This document shows, piece after piece, positions 1-8,117 of a DNA stretch of 64,000 nucleotides. The first letter of the stretch is position 1. Each line of letters opens with the position of its first letter. A program made the translations under genes and the position numbers. The stretch spans positions 310,001-374,000 of the forward strand of contig NZ_JAXMOC010000001.1 of assembly GCF_034670125.1 (NCBI RefSeq), given 5' to 3'. This DNA is from Maricaulis sp034670125. Its GTDB lineage: Bacteria; Pseudomonadota; Alphaproteobacteria; Caulobacterales; Maricaulaceae. Under the pieces are notes generated by a model. That model worked only from the letters and a program-made list of their open reading frames with translations, searched no databases and was not told the origin of the DNA.

Positions 1-51
1 GTGGAGACCCGGGACCAATAAGCCCGGTGCTGCCAATTTAGGTCGTATAGG

Positions 52-93
52 TCCCGGCTCTGCGGCCTGCGTTCGCAGGCCATTCGGCCGGGA
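52..93. repeat. REP-like imperfect palindrome, copy A
   Basis: Outer arms TCCCGGC and GCCGGGA enclose an inner palindrome GGCCTGCG/CGCAGGCC, and the element is followed by TGACAA. A second element with the same outer arms and TGACAA tail lies at 14143-14184. Dispersed intergenic palindromes of this kind are common in alphaproteobacteria. No gene is visible in the first 160 bases. Confidence 0.5.
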
Positions 94-165
94 TGACAAC
101 TACATCTGAACTCAGAACCTGTCCTCACCCTGCCTCCTCCCCAGGGAGATGGAACGCGCGAACAA

Positions 166-199
166 AAAAGGCCCCGGAGCCGAAACTCCGGGGCCTTTC
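166..199 (-). terminator. Rho-independent terminator, duplicated copy
   Basis: GGCCCCGGAG and CTCCGGGGCC form a 10 bp stem around a 6-base loop. Read on the minus strand it is followed by a T-rich run (the plus strand has AAAAAAG before the stem). It is nearly identical to the terminator at 2300-2328, so it belongs to a duplicated block that also carries the end of the prolyl oligopeptidase gene. Confidence 0.8.
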
Positions 200-217
200 T
201 TCTGGATCGTGTCGACC

Positions 218-369
218 CTATTCCGCGTCGAGCGGGTCGGTGTCATCCATCAGCTTTTGCATCAGGAAAGTGTAGAGCAGCGCCTCGCTGCGGGCCCGTT
301 CGCCGAGATTGGCCGCGGCAGAGTGACCGCCAGCGGTGTTCTCGGAATAAAGGTAGTCATGGCCCAGCT
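218..369 (-). pseudogene. Duplicated 3' end of prolyl oligopeptidase gene
   Basis: These roughly 50 codons encode the last part of an S9 prolyl oligopeptidase, including the catalytic-His motif GGHSAAANLGE and the identical C-terminus DPLDAE. They match the intact gene at 2351-4555 closely, with mostly synonymous changes plus a few substitutions (for example LYYEN becomes LYSEN). Homology stops abruptly at base 370, and the rest of the peptidase (Ser and Asp of the triad) is absent. The fragment lies in the same frame as the gene ending at 437 and is separated from it only by that gene's TGA, so it looks like a fusion scar. It is non-functional as a peptidase. Confidence 0.8.
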
Positions 370-436
370 GTACCGAGACCGGTTCGCCTTCCCGATCCCC
401 CGCCCGAACCGACTGCCGGGCGACGGCAGTCCGGCA

Positions 437-976
437 TCATCCGGGCGCCGTTGTGCGCCGGACACGGGTCTCATTGCGGAGCTGGAAGGCGTCGGAACCG
501 ATCAGCCTCACCCGCTTGGTCTGGCGCATGACGCCCTCGGCAAACTCGATCTGGTAAAGAATGTCGGCCGGCGCGTTGTCATCATTGCCTTGGCTCGACA
601 GCTCAGCCGACCAGCCGGTCTCGGTTCGCGCGAAGGCGACCAGGCGAGCCTCGATCATCTCGGACCCGCCATATCCGACGCTGGCTACCACGAGATGGTC
701 GCCCTCGATCGTCACGAGCTCGGCGCCGAACACGCGGTAGCCCGGATCGACGAAGGCCAGCTCGGTAATCATGTAGGATCCGTCTGGGGCAAGCCGCACC
801 GTGCGTTCATGCGGTATCTCGGCAAGCTCACCGGTCCGGTAGTCCCGATAAGTTAGCGCGCCGGTCCAGTGTCCGGCGAGCTCGGCCAGGGCCGCCTCGA
901 GCTGATCCATGTCCTGCGCCGCGCTCGTCGACGCGAGGGCGGCGAGCCCGAAAAGGGCTGCTAGAAATTGTCTCAT
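437..976 (-). CDS. Secreted protein of unknown function, chimeric 3' end
   Basis: 179 aa with a clear signal peptide (MRQFLAALFGLAALASTSAA, cleavage near residue 20), so exported. The mature part is predicted beta-rich and resembles small lipocalin-like or DUF1579-like 'amount of bound product' proteins, but I cannot name a family. The start is supported by GGAG about 9 bases upstream. The reading frame stops at TGA 437-439, yet the same frame continues open for about 22 more codons and then enters the peptidase fragment at 369. The natural C-terminus has therefore probably been altered by a TGG-to-TGA change or by the fusion. It lies downstream of the AraC-type gene, with a 119 bp gap. Confidence 0.65.
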   Translation of the reverse strand: MRQFLAALFGLAALASTSAAQDMDQLEAALAELAGHWTGALTYRDYRTGELAEIPHERTVRLAPDGSYMITELAFVDPGYRVFGAELVTIEGDHLVVASVGYGGSEMIEARLVAFARTETGWSAELSSQGNDDNAPADILYQIEFAEGVMRQTKRVRLIGSDAFQLRNETRVRRTTAPG

Positions 977-1095
977 CGGGATATCTCCATCGAGATAGGC
1001 CAGGATGGCCCGTCCTCACGATTGCGATCTTGCCGATTTGATCCGATGGCGCGTCCCGACGACGGTAAACTCGCAGTTTTACTGTATTTGAGACT

Positions 1096-2208
1096 TCATG
1101 GAGCGGCGAGGCCAGCGCGCACTCGCGCTGGTGTCTGCCCGGTGATGTCCTTGAAAACCCGGTTGAAAGTGGCCTTGGAATTGAAGCCGCTGTCGAGCGC
1201 CAGCGCGAGCATGTCGTGCGCACCCTCGCCCGCGGCGAGCTTCTCCCTCACGTGTGCGACCCTGATCTCGTTGATGAAACGATTGAAGTTGACCCCTGCG
1301 CCCTGGTTCACGGTCCGCGAAAGATAGCTTTCATTGGTCCCGACACGGCGCGCCAGCTCGCGCGCGGTCAGGCGGGGTTCGAGATGCCAGGCCTCCGCCT
1401 GTACGCGCGCTCGCAGGCGCCGGGCCTCGGCCACCCAGTCCCGACCGCTGGCCACGCTCTCGGCGCTCGGCTGCGAGCCGCCGAGCTTGGGGAAAGGTTC
1501 TCTTTGCAACAACAGTGCGCATTGCCCGATGGCCCAGAAACACAACGCGACCACGACGTGAAAGGCGAAGCTGTCATAATGATCGAGCGGAACGATAAAG
1601 TGGTCGATCACCACCATGATCACGCCGGACAACAATGTCAGGGCGGACAAGCCAAGAAACAGGGGAAGCCAGCGGCGGTCGAACTCAGCGGCGGCCGAAG
1701 AATGGTCGCCCAGAAACCGGCGATGTTGCCAGTAGGCTCTGCCGGCGCCGGCAAGCCCGAACAGCGCCAGCATCACAGCCAAGCCATTACGCAAGGGCCA
1801 GTAGAGACCGGCATGAAAGTCGCCGACCCGATCCCAGCGCGTCTCGAACGGCTGCAGGAACCAGTATGTCTGGTAGCTGAAATCGATCGCGCCGGGCAGC
1901 ATCAGCCACCAGACGATAGCGGGGATCCGCCCGGTCGTCAGGGCGATCCCATAGCCAAGGATCAGGGGGCCAACCAACAGGTCATTCTGGAACGGTGCGA
2001 AGGAAAGCCAGGGAAAGGCATCGTAAAAGCCGGCGAAACCGATCAGTTGCGGCACCAGCGTCAAGGTCACGACCACCAGAAGGGCTGCCAGGAGACGATT
2101 GGCCGGTCGTTCGAAGCGGCGCAGGCCCAAAAGCACGGCCGCGATCAGCAATTGCGCAGCTACGACCAGCAGTAGCGCCGTGCGCCATCCGAAGAAGATC
2201 TCGTCCAT
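1096..2208 (-). CDS. Membrane-anchored AraC-family transcription regulator
   Basis: 370 aa. The first ~235 residues hold about seven hydrophobic segments (for example LLLVVAAQLLIAAVLLGL near residue 12), and the last ~100 form an AraC/XylS double helix-turn-helix (LTARELARRVGTNESYLSRTV, then DSGFNSKATFNRVFKDITG, the conserved second HTH). This architecture, a 7TM-like sensor fused to AraC DNA binding, is known in proteobacteria and implies direct membrane-to-promoter signalling; the ligand cannot be read from the sequence. A TAGGTCGGT ribosome site precedes the ATG. The gene lies between two copies of a duplicated block, and its likely target is the secreted-protein gene downstream. Confidence 0.85.
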   Translation of the reverse strand: MDEIFFGWRTALLLVVAAQLLIAAVLLGLRRFERPANRLLAALLVVVTLTLVPQLIGFAGFYDAFPWLSFAPFQNDLLVGPLILGYGIALTTGRIPAIVWWLMLPGAIDFSYQTYWFLQPFETRWDRVGDFHAGLYWPLRNGLAVMLALFGLAGAGRAYWQHRRFLGDHSSAAAEFDRRWLPLFLGLSALTLLSGVIMVVIDHFIVPLDHYDSFAFHVVVALCFWAIGQCALLLQREPFPKLGGSQPSAESVASGRDWVAEARRLRARVQAEAWHLEPRLTARELARRVGTNESYLSRTVNQGAGVNFNRFINEIRVAHVREKLAAGEGAHDMLALALDSGFNSKATFNRVFKDITGQTPARVRAGLAAP

Positions 2209-2299
2209 ACCGACCTAGATACCGACTCAACATGGCAAATGCACGGGCCGATCTGACTAACGCATTGTCGCCCCGAAAGCGATCAGCACGGCCCAAACA

Positions 2300-2328
2300 A
2301 AAAGCCCCGGAGCCGAAACTCCGGGGCC
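2300..2328 (-). terminator. Terminator of prolyl oligopeptidase gene
   Basis: GCCCCGGAG/CTCCGGGGC stem with CCGAAA loop. On the minus strand it is followed by TTTTTGTTT, directly after the stop codon of the peptidase gene. A second copy sits at 166-199. Confidence 0.85.
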
Positions 2329-2350
2329 TTTCTTCTGGATCGATGTGACC

Positions 2351-4555
2351 CTATTCCGCGTCGAGCGGGTCGGTGTCATCCATCAGCTTTTGCATCAGGA
2401 AGGTATAGAGCAGCGCCTCGCTGCGGGCCCGCTCACCGAGATTGGCCGCGGCAGAGTGACCACCCGCCGTGTTCTCGTAGTAGAGATAGTCATGGCCCAG
2501 CTCTTCCAGCAGGTGCGCCATCTTGCGGGCATGGCCCGGATGGACGCGGTCATCCTTGGTCGAGGTGTAGAGGTAGATTTCCGGATACTCGCCGTTCGCA
2601 TCGACATTGTGATAGGGCGAGATCGAGCGCAGGAAACCGCCCTCGTCCGGGTCTTCCGGATTACCGTATTCGCCCATCCAGGACGCGCCGGCCAGCAGCG
2701 TGTGAAAGCGCAGCATGTCGAGCAGCGGCACGGCCGAGACGACGGCATTCCACAGGTCGGGACGCTGGGTGTACATGACGCCGGTCAGCAGACCGCCATT
2801 GGAGCCACCATAGACACCGAGGTGACGCGGACTGGTGATGCCGCGGGCCGACAGGTCCTCGGCGACGGCGATCAGGTCGTCATAAATGCGCTGGCGCTCC
2901 ATCTTCAGGCCCGCCTGGTGCCAGGCCGGTCCGAACTCACCGCCACCGCGGATATTGGCGACCACATAGGCGCCGCCATTTTCCAGCCACAGCTGGCCGC
3001 GGGAGCCGGAATAGCTCGGGCGGATGGAGACCTGGAAGCCGCCATAGGCGTACAGCAGGGTCGGTGTGGTGCCGTCCATCACCGTGTCTTCGCGGCGGAC
3101 CACGAAATAGGGCACCATCGTCCCGTCCGGAGACACCGCTTCGAGCTGTTCGACCACCAGGCCTTCGGCATTGAAACGGGCCGGAATGGACTTGATTTCC
3201 TCAACCGTCAGCTCGGCCGCATCGACCATGAAATAGCTGTCCGGCGTCAGGAAGCCTTCGGCATTCATGAAGGCCACATCATGACGGCTGTTGGTCCCCC
3301 CCAGGCTGATGGTCATGTTGGCGGGAACCGGCACGGTTTCCGACGACCATTGCCCGTCCTCGAAGTGGAAGGCCTCCAGGCCGCCCACGACATTCTCGTC
3401 AATGGCAACCAGGAAGGACGAGGCCGTCGAACCCATGCCGCCAAGCGACTGGCGTGGCCCCGGTACGAAGACAGTGCGAACATCCGGCAGCTCACCGGTC
3501 GCCGCGAATTCGGCCATGTTGAACGACAGCAAGGCGCCTTGCGGGAAGGTTTCACCGCCCTCGGCCGGCGTCCAGGCTTCCTCGATCGTGAACACCAGCT
3601 CGCCCTGGTAGAGGTCCTGGATCGACGACTTGCTGGGCAGCGGCAACTGCATCGGGTCGGCATTGGCTGGCAGGTACCACCAGGTCGTGTCGTAGAAAGT
3701 GTCAGCCTCTGACGCCATCATGTAGACGGTGCCGTCATGGTCCTCGGCACGGAAAGCGAAGAGACCCACATCATCCTCGTCGCCGCGCACCACTTCAGTG
3801 GCGTCAGCGAGGTCGGTGCCGCGCTCCCAGCGGTAGGCGACAGACGGGTAGCCCGAGCTGGTCGTGTCTTCCGGCGACGTCGCCAGTCCGACCATCAGCG
3901 TGTCCTCGTCAATCCAGCTGACCCCGCCCTTGGCTTCCGGGGTCTCGAAACCACCTTCGACAAAGGCCCGGTCCGGGATCGAGAACTCACGGCGCACGGC
4001 CGCATCGGAGCCGCCATCAGACAGCGTCAGAATGCAGCGCTCATAGGCCGGCGCCAGGCAGTTCGAGCCGCGCCAGACCCAGTTGCGGTCTTCGGCTTCG
4101 GACAGGGCATCGAGGTCGAGCACCACATCCCAGTCAGGCTCGTCGGTCAGATAGCTTTCCAGCGAGGTCCGGCGCCACAGGCCATGAGTGTGCTCGGCAT
4201 CCTGCCAGAAATTCCAGATATAGCCGCCGGAATAGGAGCCGTAGGGGATCCGGTCCTCGGACTGGGCAATGGCCAGCGCCTGATCGTACAGGCCCTGATA
4301 GCGCTCATCACCTTGCAGACGGGCAAACGTCCGCTCGTTCTGGCCTTCGACCCATTCGATGGCCTGTTCGCCTTCGACCTCTTCCAGCCAGACCCGAGGA
4401 TCATTGTTCGGATCGATCTCGACGATCTGGCGTTCCGCGGGCGCATCCGGTGTGGTGTCGGCCAAGTCGTCGCCCTCATTGCTGGCGGGCTGAGTGCAGG
4501 CCGCGAGGATGGCGGCACTGGCTGAGATCGCCCAAAACGTCTGGTAAACTTTCAT
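2351..4555 (-). CDS. Prolyl oligopeptidase family (S9) lipoprotein peptidase
   Basis: 734 aa from the ATG at 4555, chosen because it gives a lipoprotein signal (MKVYQ...AAILAAC, lipobox LAAC) and has GGAAGAG just upstream; longer starts would bury the signal. Serine peptidase that cleaves short peptides after proline, probably anchored on the periplasmic side of a membrane. An N-terminal beta-propeller region (about 60-450) is followed by an alpha/beta hydrolase domain with the catalytic triad S585 (GGSNGG), D669 (DDRVH) and H700 (GGHS). Length is normal for the family. It diverges from dapF. Its 3' end plus terminator is duplicated at 166-369. Confidence 0.93.
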   Translation of the reverse strand: MKVYQTFWAISASAAILAACTQPASNEGDDLADTTPDAPAERQIVEIDPNNDPRVWLEEVEGEQAIEWVEGQNERTFARLQGDERYQGLYDQALAIAQSEDRIPYGSYSGGYIWNFWQDAEHTHGLWRRTSLESYLTDEPDWDVVLDLDALSEAEDRNWVWRGSNCLAPAYERCILTLSDGGSDAAVRREFSIPDRAFVEGGFETPEAKGGVSWIDEDTLMVGLATSPEDTTSSGYPSVAYRWERGTDLADATEVVRGDEDDVGLFAFRAEDHDGTVYMMASEADTFYDTTWWYLPANADPMQLPLPSKSSIQDLYQGELVFTIEEAWTPAEGGETFPQGALLSFNMAEFAATGELPDVRTVFVPGPRQSLGGMGSTASSFLVAIDENVVGGLEAFHFEDGQWSSETVPVPANMTISLGGTNSRHDVAFMNAEGFLTPDSYFMVDAAELTVEEIKSIPARFNAEGLVVEQLEAVSPDGTMVPYFVVRREDTVMDGTTPTLLYAYGGFQVSIRPSYSGSRGQLWLENGGAYVVANIRGGGEFGPAWHQAGLKMERQRIYDDLIAVAEDLSARGITSPRHLGVYGGSNGGLLTGVMYTQRPDLWNAVVSAVPLLDMLRFHTLLAGASWMGEYGNPEDPDEGGFLRSISPYHNVDANGEYPEIYLYTSTKDDRVHPGHARKMAHLLEELGHDYLYYENTAGGHSAAANLGERARSEALLYTFLMQKLMDDTDPLDAE

Positions 4556-4640
4556 CAGTCTCTTCCCATCTGATGTGTGTGCCGCAATTAACACCGGAGC
4601 GGTGCTGGACGTAAAGGGACGGGAGCGTTATCGCAGCAGG

Positions 4641-5459
4641 ATGATCGCTCGTCTGATGAATGGTGCCGGCAACAAGTTCATCCTCGCCGACGTGCGGGGG
4701 CGGGCCGGAGTGTTCAACCTGTCTGCGGCCGCGGTGACCGCCATTGCGCGGGAGCATCCGTTCGATCAGCTGCTGGTGCTCGAGGACAGCGACACGTCGG
4801 ATGCCTTCATCCGCATCTGGAATTCCGATGGCGACGAAGTCGGCGCCTGCGGTAATGGAACCCGCGCTGCGGCGTGGGCCTTGATGCAGGAGCGCCGCTC
4901 CGACACTGCCAGCCTCGACACGGCGGGTGGCCAATTGCTGGCGCGCGATGCCGGAGCCATGACCGTCAGTGTCGACATGGGCGAACCCCGCCTGGACTGG
5001 CAGGACATACCCTTGGCCCGACCGATGGATACGGCTCGACTGGATTTCGCCGTGGAGGTCGACGGCATCCGCATCGACGCACCGGGGGCGGTCTCGATGG
5101 GCAATCCCCACGCCGTTTTTTTCATCCGTGATGTGGCCGCCTTGCCGGTCACAACCCTCGGGCCGGTTGTCGAGCATGACCCGCTGTTTCCGGACCGGGT
5201 CAATGCCGGTTTCGCGCAAATCCTGGACCCCCGCCATATCCGGTTGCGGGTCTGGGAGCGTGGCGCGGGCATCACGGCGGCGTGTGGCACCGGGGCCTGC
5301 GCCGCCCTGGTTGCAGCGCACAGACGCGGCCTGTGCGAACGACAGGCGACCCTCCATGCCGATGGTGGCGATCTGTCGGTCGAATGGCGCGCGTCGGACA
5401 ACCGCATCATCCTGACTGGCCCGGTCGAAGATGAAGGCCCGGTCACGCTTGATATCTGA
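4641..5459 (+). CDS. dapF: Diaminopimelate epimerase
   Basis: 272 aa. Interconverts LL- and meso-diaminopimelate for lysine and peptidoglycan synthesis in the cytoplasm. The two catalytic cysteines are visible: C70 in ACGNGTRA and C215 in AACGTGACA. The N-terminus MNGAGNKFILAD matches the family's MHGLGNDF start region, which places the start at 4641 rather than at upstream ATGs. The ribosome site is weak (GGGAG about 14 bases upstream). It diverges from the peptidase gene, with an 85 bp shared intergenic region. Confidence 0.95.
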   Translation: MIARLMNGAGNKFILADVRGRAGVFNLSAAAVTAIAREHPFDQLLVLEDSDTSDAFIRIWNSDGDEVGACGNGTRAAAWALMQERRSDTASLDTAGGQLLARDAGAMTVSVDMGEPRLDWQDIPLARPMDTARLDFAVEVDGIRIDAPGAVSMGNPHAVFFIRDVAALPVTTLGPVVEHDPLFPDRVNAGFAQILDPRHIRLRVWERGAGITAACGTGACAALVAAHRRGLCERQATLHADGGDLSVEWRASDNRIILTGPVEDEGPVTLDI

Positions 5460-5566
5460 CCGCGCCCGACCGGCCTGCACAGGGCTGTGACTTACAGACC
5501 CGGAAATTTGTCTTATCATCCACAAAAGGGTCGTATTGGGGCCGTGTTCGTGGGGAAACTGGACAC

Positions 5567-6871
5567 ATGACATTCAAATCCTTGGCAATCGCCATCGCAT
5601 GCGTGGGCCTGCTGGCCAATCCGGTCCTGGCCCAGGATGAGGCGGCGGTCGCGCCGACGCCCCAGAGTATCGCTCTGGAAATGTTCAGCGAAGCCGGCCG
5701 CGCCTTGCGGGCCGGCGACATGGAGAGCGCCCGCCGACTGATGCTGGCCGCCCTCGACCTCAAACCGGCTCACCCGGCGGTGTTGCGGGCGCTGGTGACC
5801 ATCGCGACCCGGGCCGAACGCGCCGATGACGGTTTTGACGCTTTGGACGGCATGGTCCGGGCCGGTCTGACCTTCGAAATCGGCGATGCAACACGGGCCC
5901 TGCTCGAGGATGCAGACAGCGATCGCCTGGCATCGATCCAGGCCGCTCTCGCCGCCAATGGAACCGCGGTGGGAGACGGCGAGGTGGTGGCCCGGATCAA
6001 TGCGCCGGATGCCCTGATCGAAGGGGTGGCCGTGGACATCGAGACAGACCGGATTTTCGTGTCCTCGGTGGCGCGGCGTGAAATCCTGATGCTCGAACCG
6101 TTTGCCCGTGACGAGCCGGTCGTGTTCGCCAACCGGGAGGACGGCCTGTGGTCGGTGTTCGGCCTGTTCGTCGATGACCGGACCCGAATGCTGTGGGCGG
6201 CTTCGGGCACAGTGCCGCAAACACCGCTGGACGAGGGAGAGGCCGAAGGAACAGCCCTGTTCGCCTTCGATCTGGTATCGGGCGACCTGTACCGGCGCTA
6301 CATGATCGACGGCGCTGTGCAAATGGCCGACTTCGTGGTCCGCGACGGCAGCGTCTTCATTTCCGACAGCCAGGCGCCGCGGGTCTATCGACTCGACAAT
6401 GTGTCTGGCGAGCTGGAAGTGCTGGCGGAAGACCCCCGCTTTGTCAGCCTGCAGGGCGTCGCCCTGGCCCGCGGTGCGCTTTACGTCGCCGATTATTCGA
6501 TGGGCATCTGGCGGATAGACCTGGTTGATGGCAGCGCCAGCCTGGTCCGTGCCTCCGACGTCAGCCTGATCGGTATTGATGGCCTGCGCCAGACCCGCGA
6601 TGGCCGGATCATTGCGGTGCGCAACGGTGCCGTCCCGCACCAGGTGATGGCGATCGACCTCGATCCGACCGGGGTTGAGGTCGCCAATGTCGAGGTCCTG
6701 CTGCGCGCCCACCCTTCGATGACGGACAATACCGAGCCGACCCTGGTCGACCTCGCCGATGGGCGGGCCTGGCTGGTCGCGAATGCCGCCTGGCCGCTCT
6801 TTCCGGCAGATGGATCCGAACCTGACGGTGCGCGTCCGGTAACCGCCATTGTCGAAATGGACCTGCGCTGA
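5567..6871 (+). CDS. Secreted TPR plus beta-propeller-like protein
   Basis: 434 aa with a signal peptide ending near ANPVLAQ (residue 23). Residues ~35-100 are helical and TPR-like (FSEAGRALRAGDMESARRLM). Residues ~135-430 consist of repeated short strands of the SMP-30/NHL type (IEGVAVDIETDRIFVSS, LQGVALARGALYVADY, GIDGLRQTRDGRIIAV), suggesting a periplasmic propeller with a helical cap. The catalytic function is unknown; a lactonase-like or binding role is possible. It stands alone between dapF and a convergent gene. Confidence 0.7.
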   Translation: MTFKSLAIAIACVGLLANPVLAQDEAAVAPTPQSIALEMFSEAGRALRAGDMESARRLMLAALDLKPAHPAVLRALVTIATRAERADDGFDALDGMVRAGLTFEIGDATRALLEDADSDRLASIQAALAANGTAVGDGEVVARINAPDALIEGVAVDIETDRIFVSSVARREILMLEPFARDEPVVFANREDGLWSVFGLFVDDRTRMLWAASGTVPQTPLDEGEAEGTALFAFDLVSGDLYRRYMIDGAVQMADFVVRDGSVFISDSQAPRVYRLDNVSGELEVLAEDPRFVSLQGVALARGALYVADYSMGIWRIDLVDGSASLVRASDVSLIGIDGLRQTRDGRIIAVRNGAVPHQVMAIDLDPTGVEVANVEVLLRAHPSMTDNTEPTLVDLADGRAWLVANAAWPLFPADGSEPDGARPVTAIVEMDLR

Positions 6872-6958
6872 CAGGCGCTTGATCAGGATCGGGATGAAGA
6901 GCTGGCCCGCAGCCTGTATGCCAAAGGACTTGAGGCCGGGCAGACTGACGCGGCGGTA

Positions 6959-7348
6959 CTAGCGGCCGGAGTCGAGGGTCAAGCCAATGCCGCAGGCCCG
7001 CTGGATGACGATGTCGGCTCCGACGGCGCGCTGGTGCAGGTGCGCCAGCTGGGTCTCGGACAAGGGGGCCGTCTCGCCGCTAAGGCCGACGATATCGGGA
7101 TCATCGGTGATGCGGGAGAGGTCGGGGATGACCACCGCCAGCACATGCATCTGGTCATGGGTGAAGCGCGAGTGCGCCTCCCTGACGATGCAGGTACACA
7201 CCGCCTCCGAGAAGCCGGCCTGTCGGCAGGCCTCGTGGATTTCCGTACCGCCGTCCACGTCCAACGCCAAAGCTGAAGGCGCGGCCAGGCCGACGACCAT
7301 TGAGATCACGGCGACACGGCCTGTCCGGATTAGCCCCATTCGTCCCAT
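6959..7348 (-). CDS. Small periplasmic cysteine-containing protein
   Basis: 129 aa from the ATG at 7348, preceded by a G-rich ribosome site (AGGGGGGCTT). The signal peptide ends near APSALA (about residue 28). The mature protein has the pattern EACRQAGFSEAVCTCIV with a further cysteine near the C-terminus (RACGIG), as in small secreted alphaproteobacterial proteins with paired disulfides. Function is unknown. It is transcribed divergently from the lipoprotein gene at 7504. Confidence 0.6.
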   Translation of the reverse strand: MGRMGLIRTGRVAVISMVVGLAAPSALALDVDGGTEIHEACRQAGFSEAVCTCIVREAHSRFTHDQMHVLAVVIPDLSRITDDPDIVGLSGETAPLSETQLAHLHQRAVGADIVIQRACGIGLTLDSGR

Positions 7349-7503
7349 AAGCCCCCCTTGCAGTCCGGCACCGTCAATCAGGCGTTTGACGACGGACCCG
7401 ACACCCCTATGCTCCCCAGGTGAAGATTCCGCCCGCTGAAACGGGTCAGGACGAGTCATATAATATGAGGCGAGGGACCGCCTGCTTGGAAAGGAGCCCC
7501 ATC

Positions 7504-8031
7504 ATGAAACGCGTTTTGATCGTCTTGGCGAGCCTGTCGGCGCTGGGCGCCTGCGCCACGGCAACGCCCTATCAGGCCGCTGACGGATCCCGTCCGGGCT
7601 TCACCGAAACGCGGATCGAGAGCAATCGCTACCGGATTTCCTTTGATGGCAATTCGTTGACAGACCGCGAGACCGTGGAAACCTATCTGCTCTACCGGGC
7701 TGCCGAGCTGACGGTGGAGAGCGGCTATGACTATTTCACGGTGGTGAACCGGGCCACCGATGAAGAGACCCGCGTCATGGCCTCGGCACTGGGTCAGTCG
7801 CCCTATGCCGGCTTCCGTGTCCATCATGCCTATTTCCATCCCAGTTGGGGGTGGCGTGGCTGGCGCGACCCGTTCTGGGATGAGTTCAATTATCGTGAAA
7901 GCACACGGTATGAGGCCAGCGCGGAAATCTATCTGGGACGCGGCACCAAGCCCGACGACCCCAGCGCCTTCGGGGCCCGCGACGTGATGTCCAATCTCGG
8001 CGACCAGATTGTCCGCCCGGCTCCGGACTGA
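7504..8031 (+). CDS. CC0125/CC1285-family lipoprotein
   Basis: 175 aa. The start at 7504 has AAGGAG seven bases upstream and gives a lipoprotein signal with lipobox LGAC (cysteine near residue 17). The conserved core RYRISFDGNSLTDRETVETYLLYRAAELTVESGYDYF is, from memory, characteristic of a Caulobacterales lipoprotein family of unknown function. It is probably outer-membrane or periplasmic. A strong bidirectional terminator follows. Confidence 0.75.
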   Translation: MKRVLIVLASLSALGACATATPYQAADGSRPGFTETRIESNRYRISFDGNSLTDRETVETYLLYRAAELTVESGYDYFTVVNRATDEETRVMASALGQSPYAGFRVHHAYFHPSWGWRGWRDPFWDEFNYRESTRYEASAEIYLGRGTKPDDPSAFGARDVMSNLGDQIVRPAPD

Positions 8032-8064
8032 TTGGCCCGGACCGGTCTCGCGACGAAACCAGAG

Positions 8065-8097
8065 TCAAAAAGGCCGGGGCGAGCCCCGGCCTTTTTC
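8065..8097. terminator. Bidirectional terminator
   Basis: AGGCCGGGGC/GCCCCGGCCT stem flanked by AAAAA on the left and TTTTT on the right. It serves the lipoprotein gene (plus) and the TonB receptor gene (minus), which converge here. Confidence 0.9.
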
Positions 8098-8117
8098 GTT
8101 TATCGCGGGCTCACGGG

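Noticed and set aside
149..856. Plus-strand open frame over the peptidase fragment and secreted gene
   Set aside because: Shadow of minus-strand genes; no ribosome site, and the product is low-complexity high-GC translation.
2345..3712. Plus-strand 455-codon open frame inside the peptidase gene
   Set aside because: Antisense to a gene with a full catalytic triad; typical GC-rich antisense frame.
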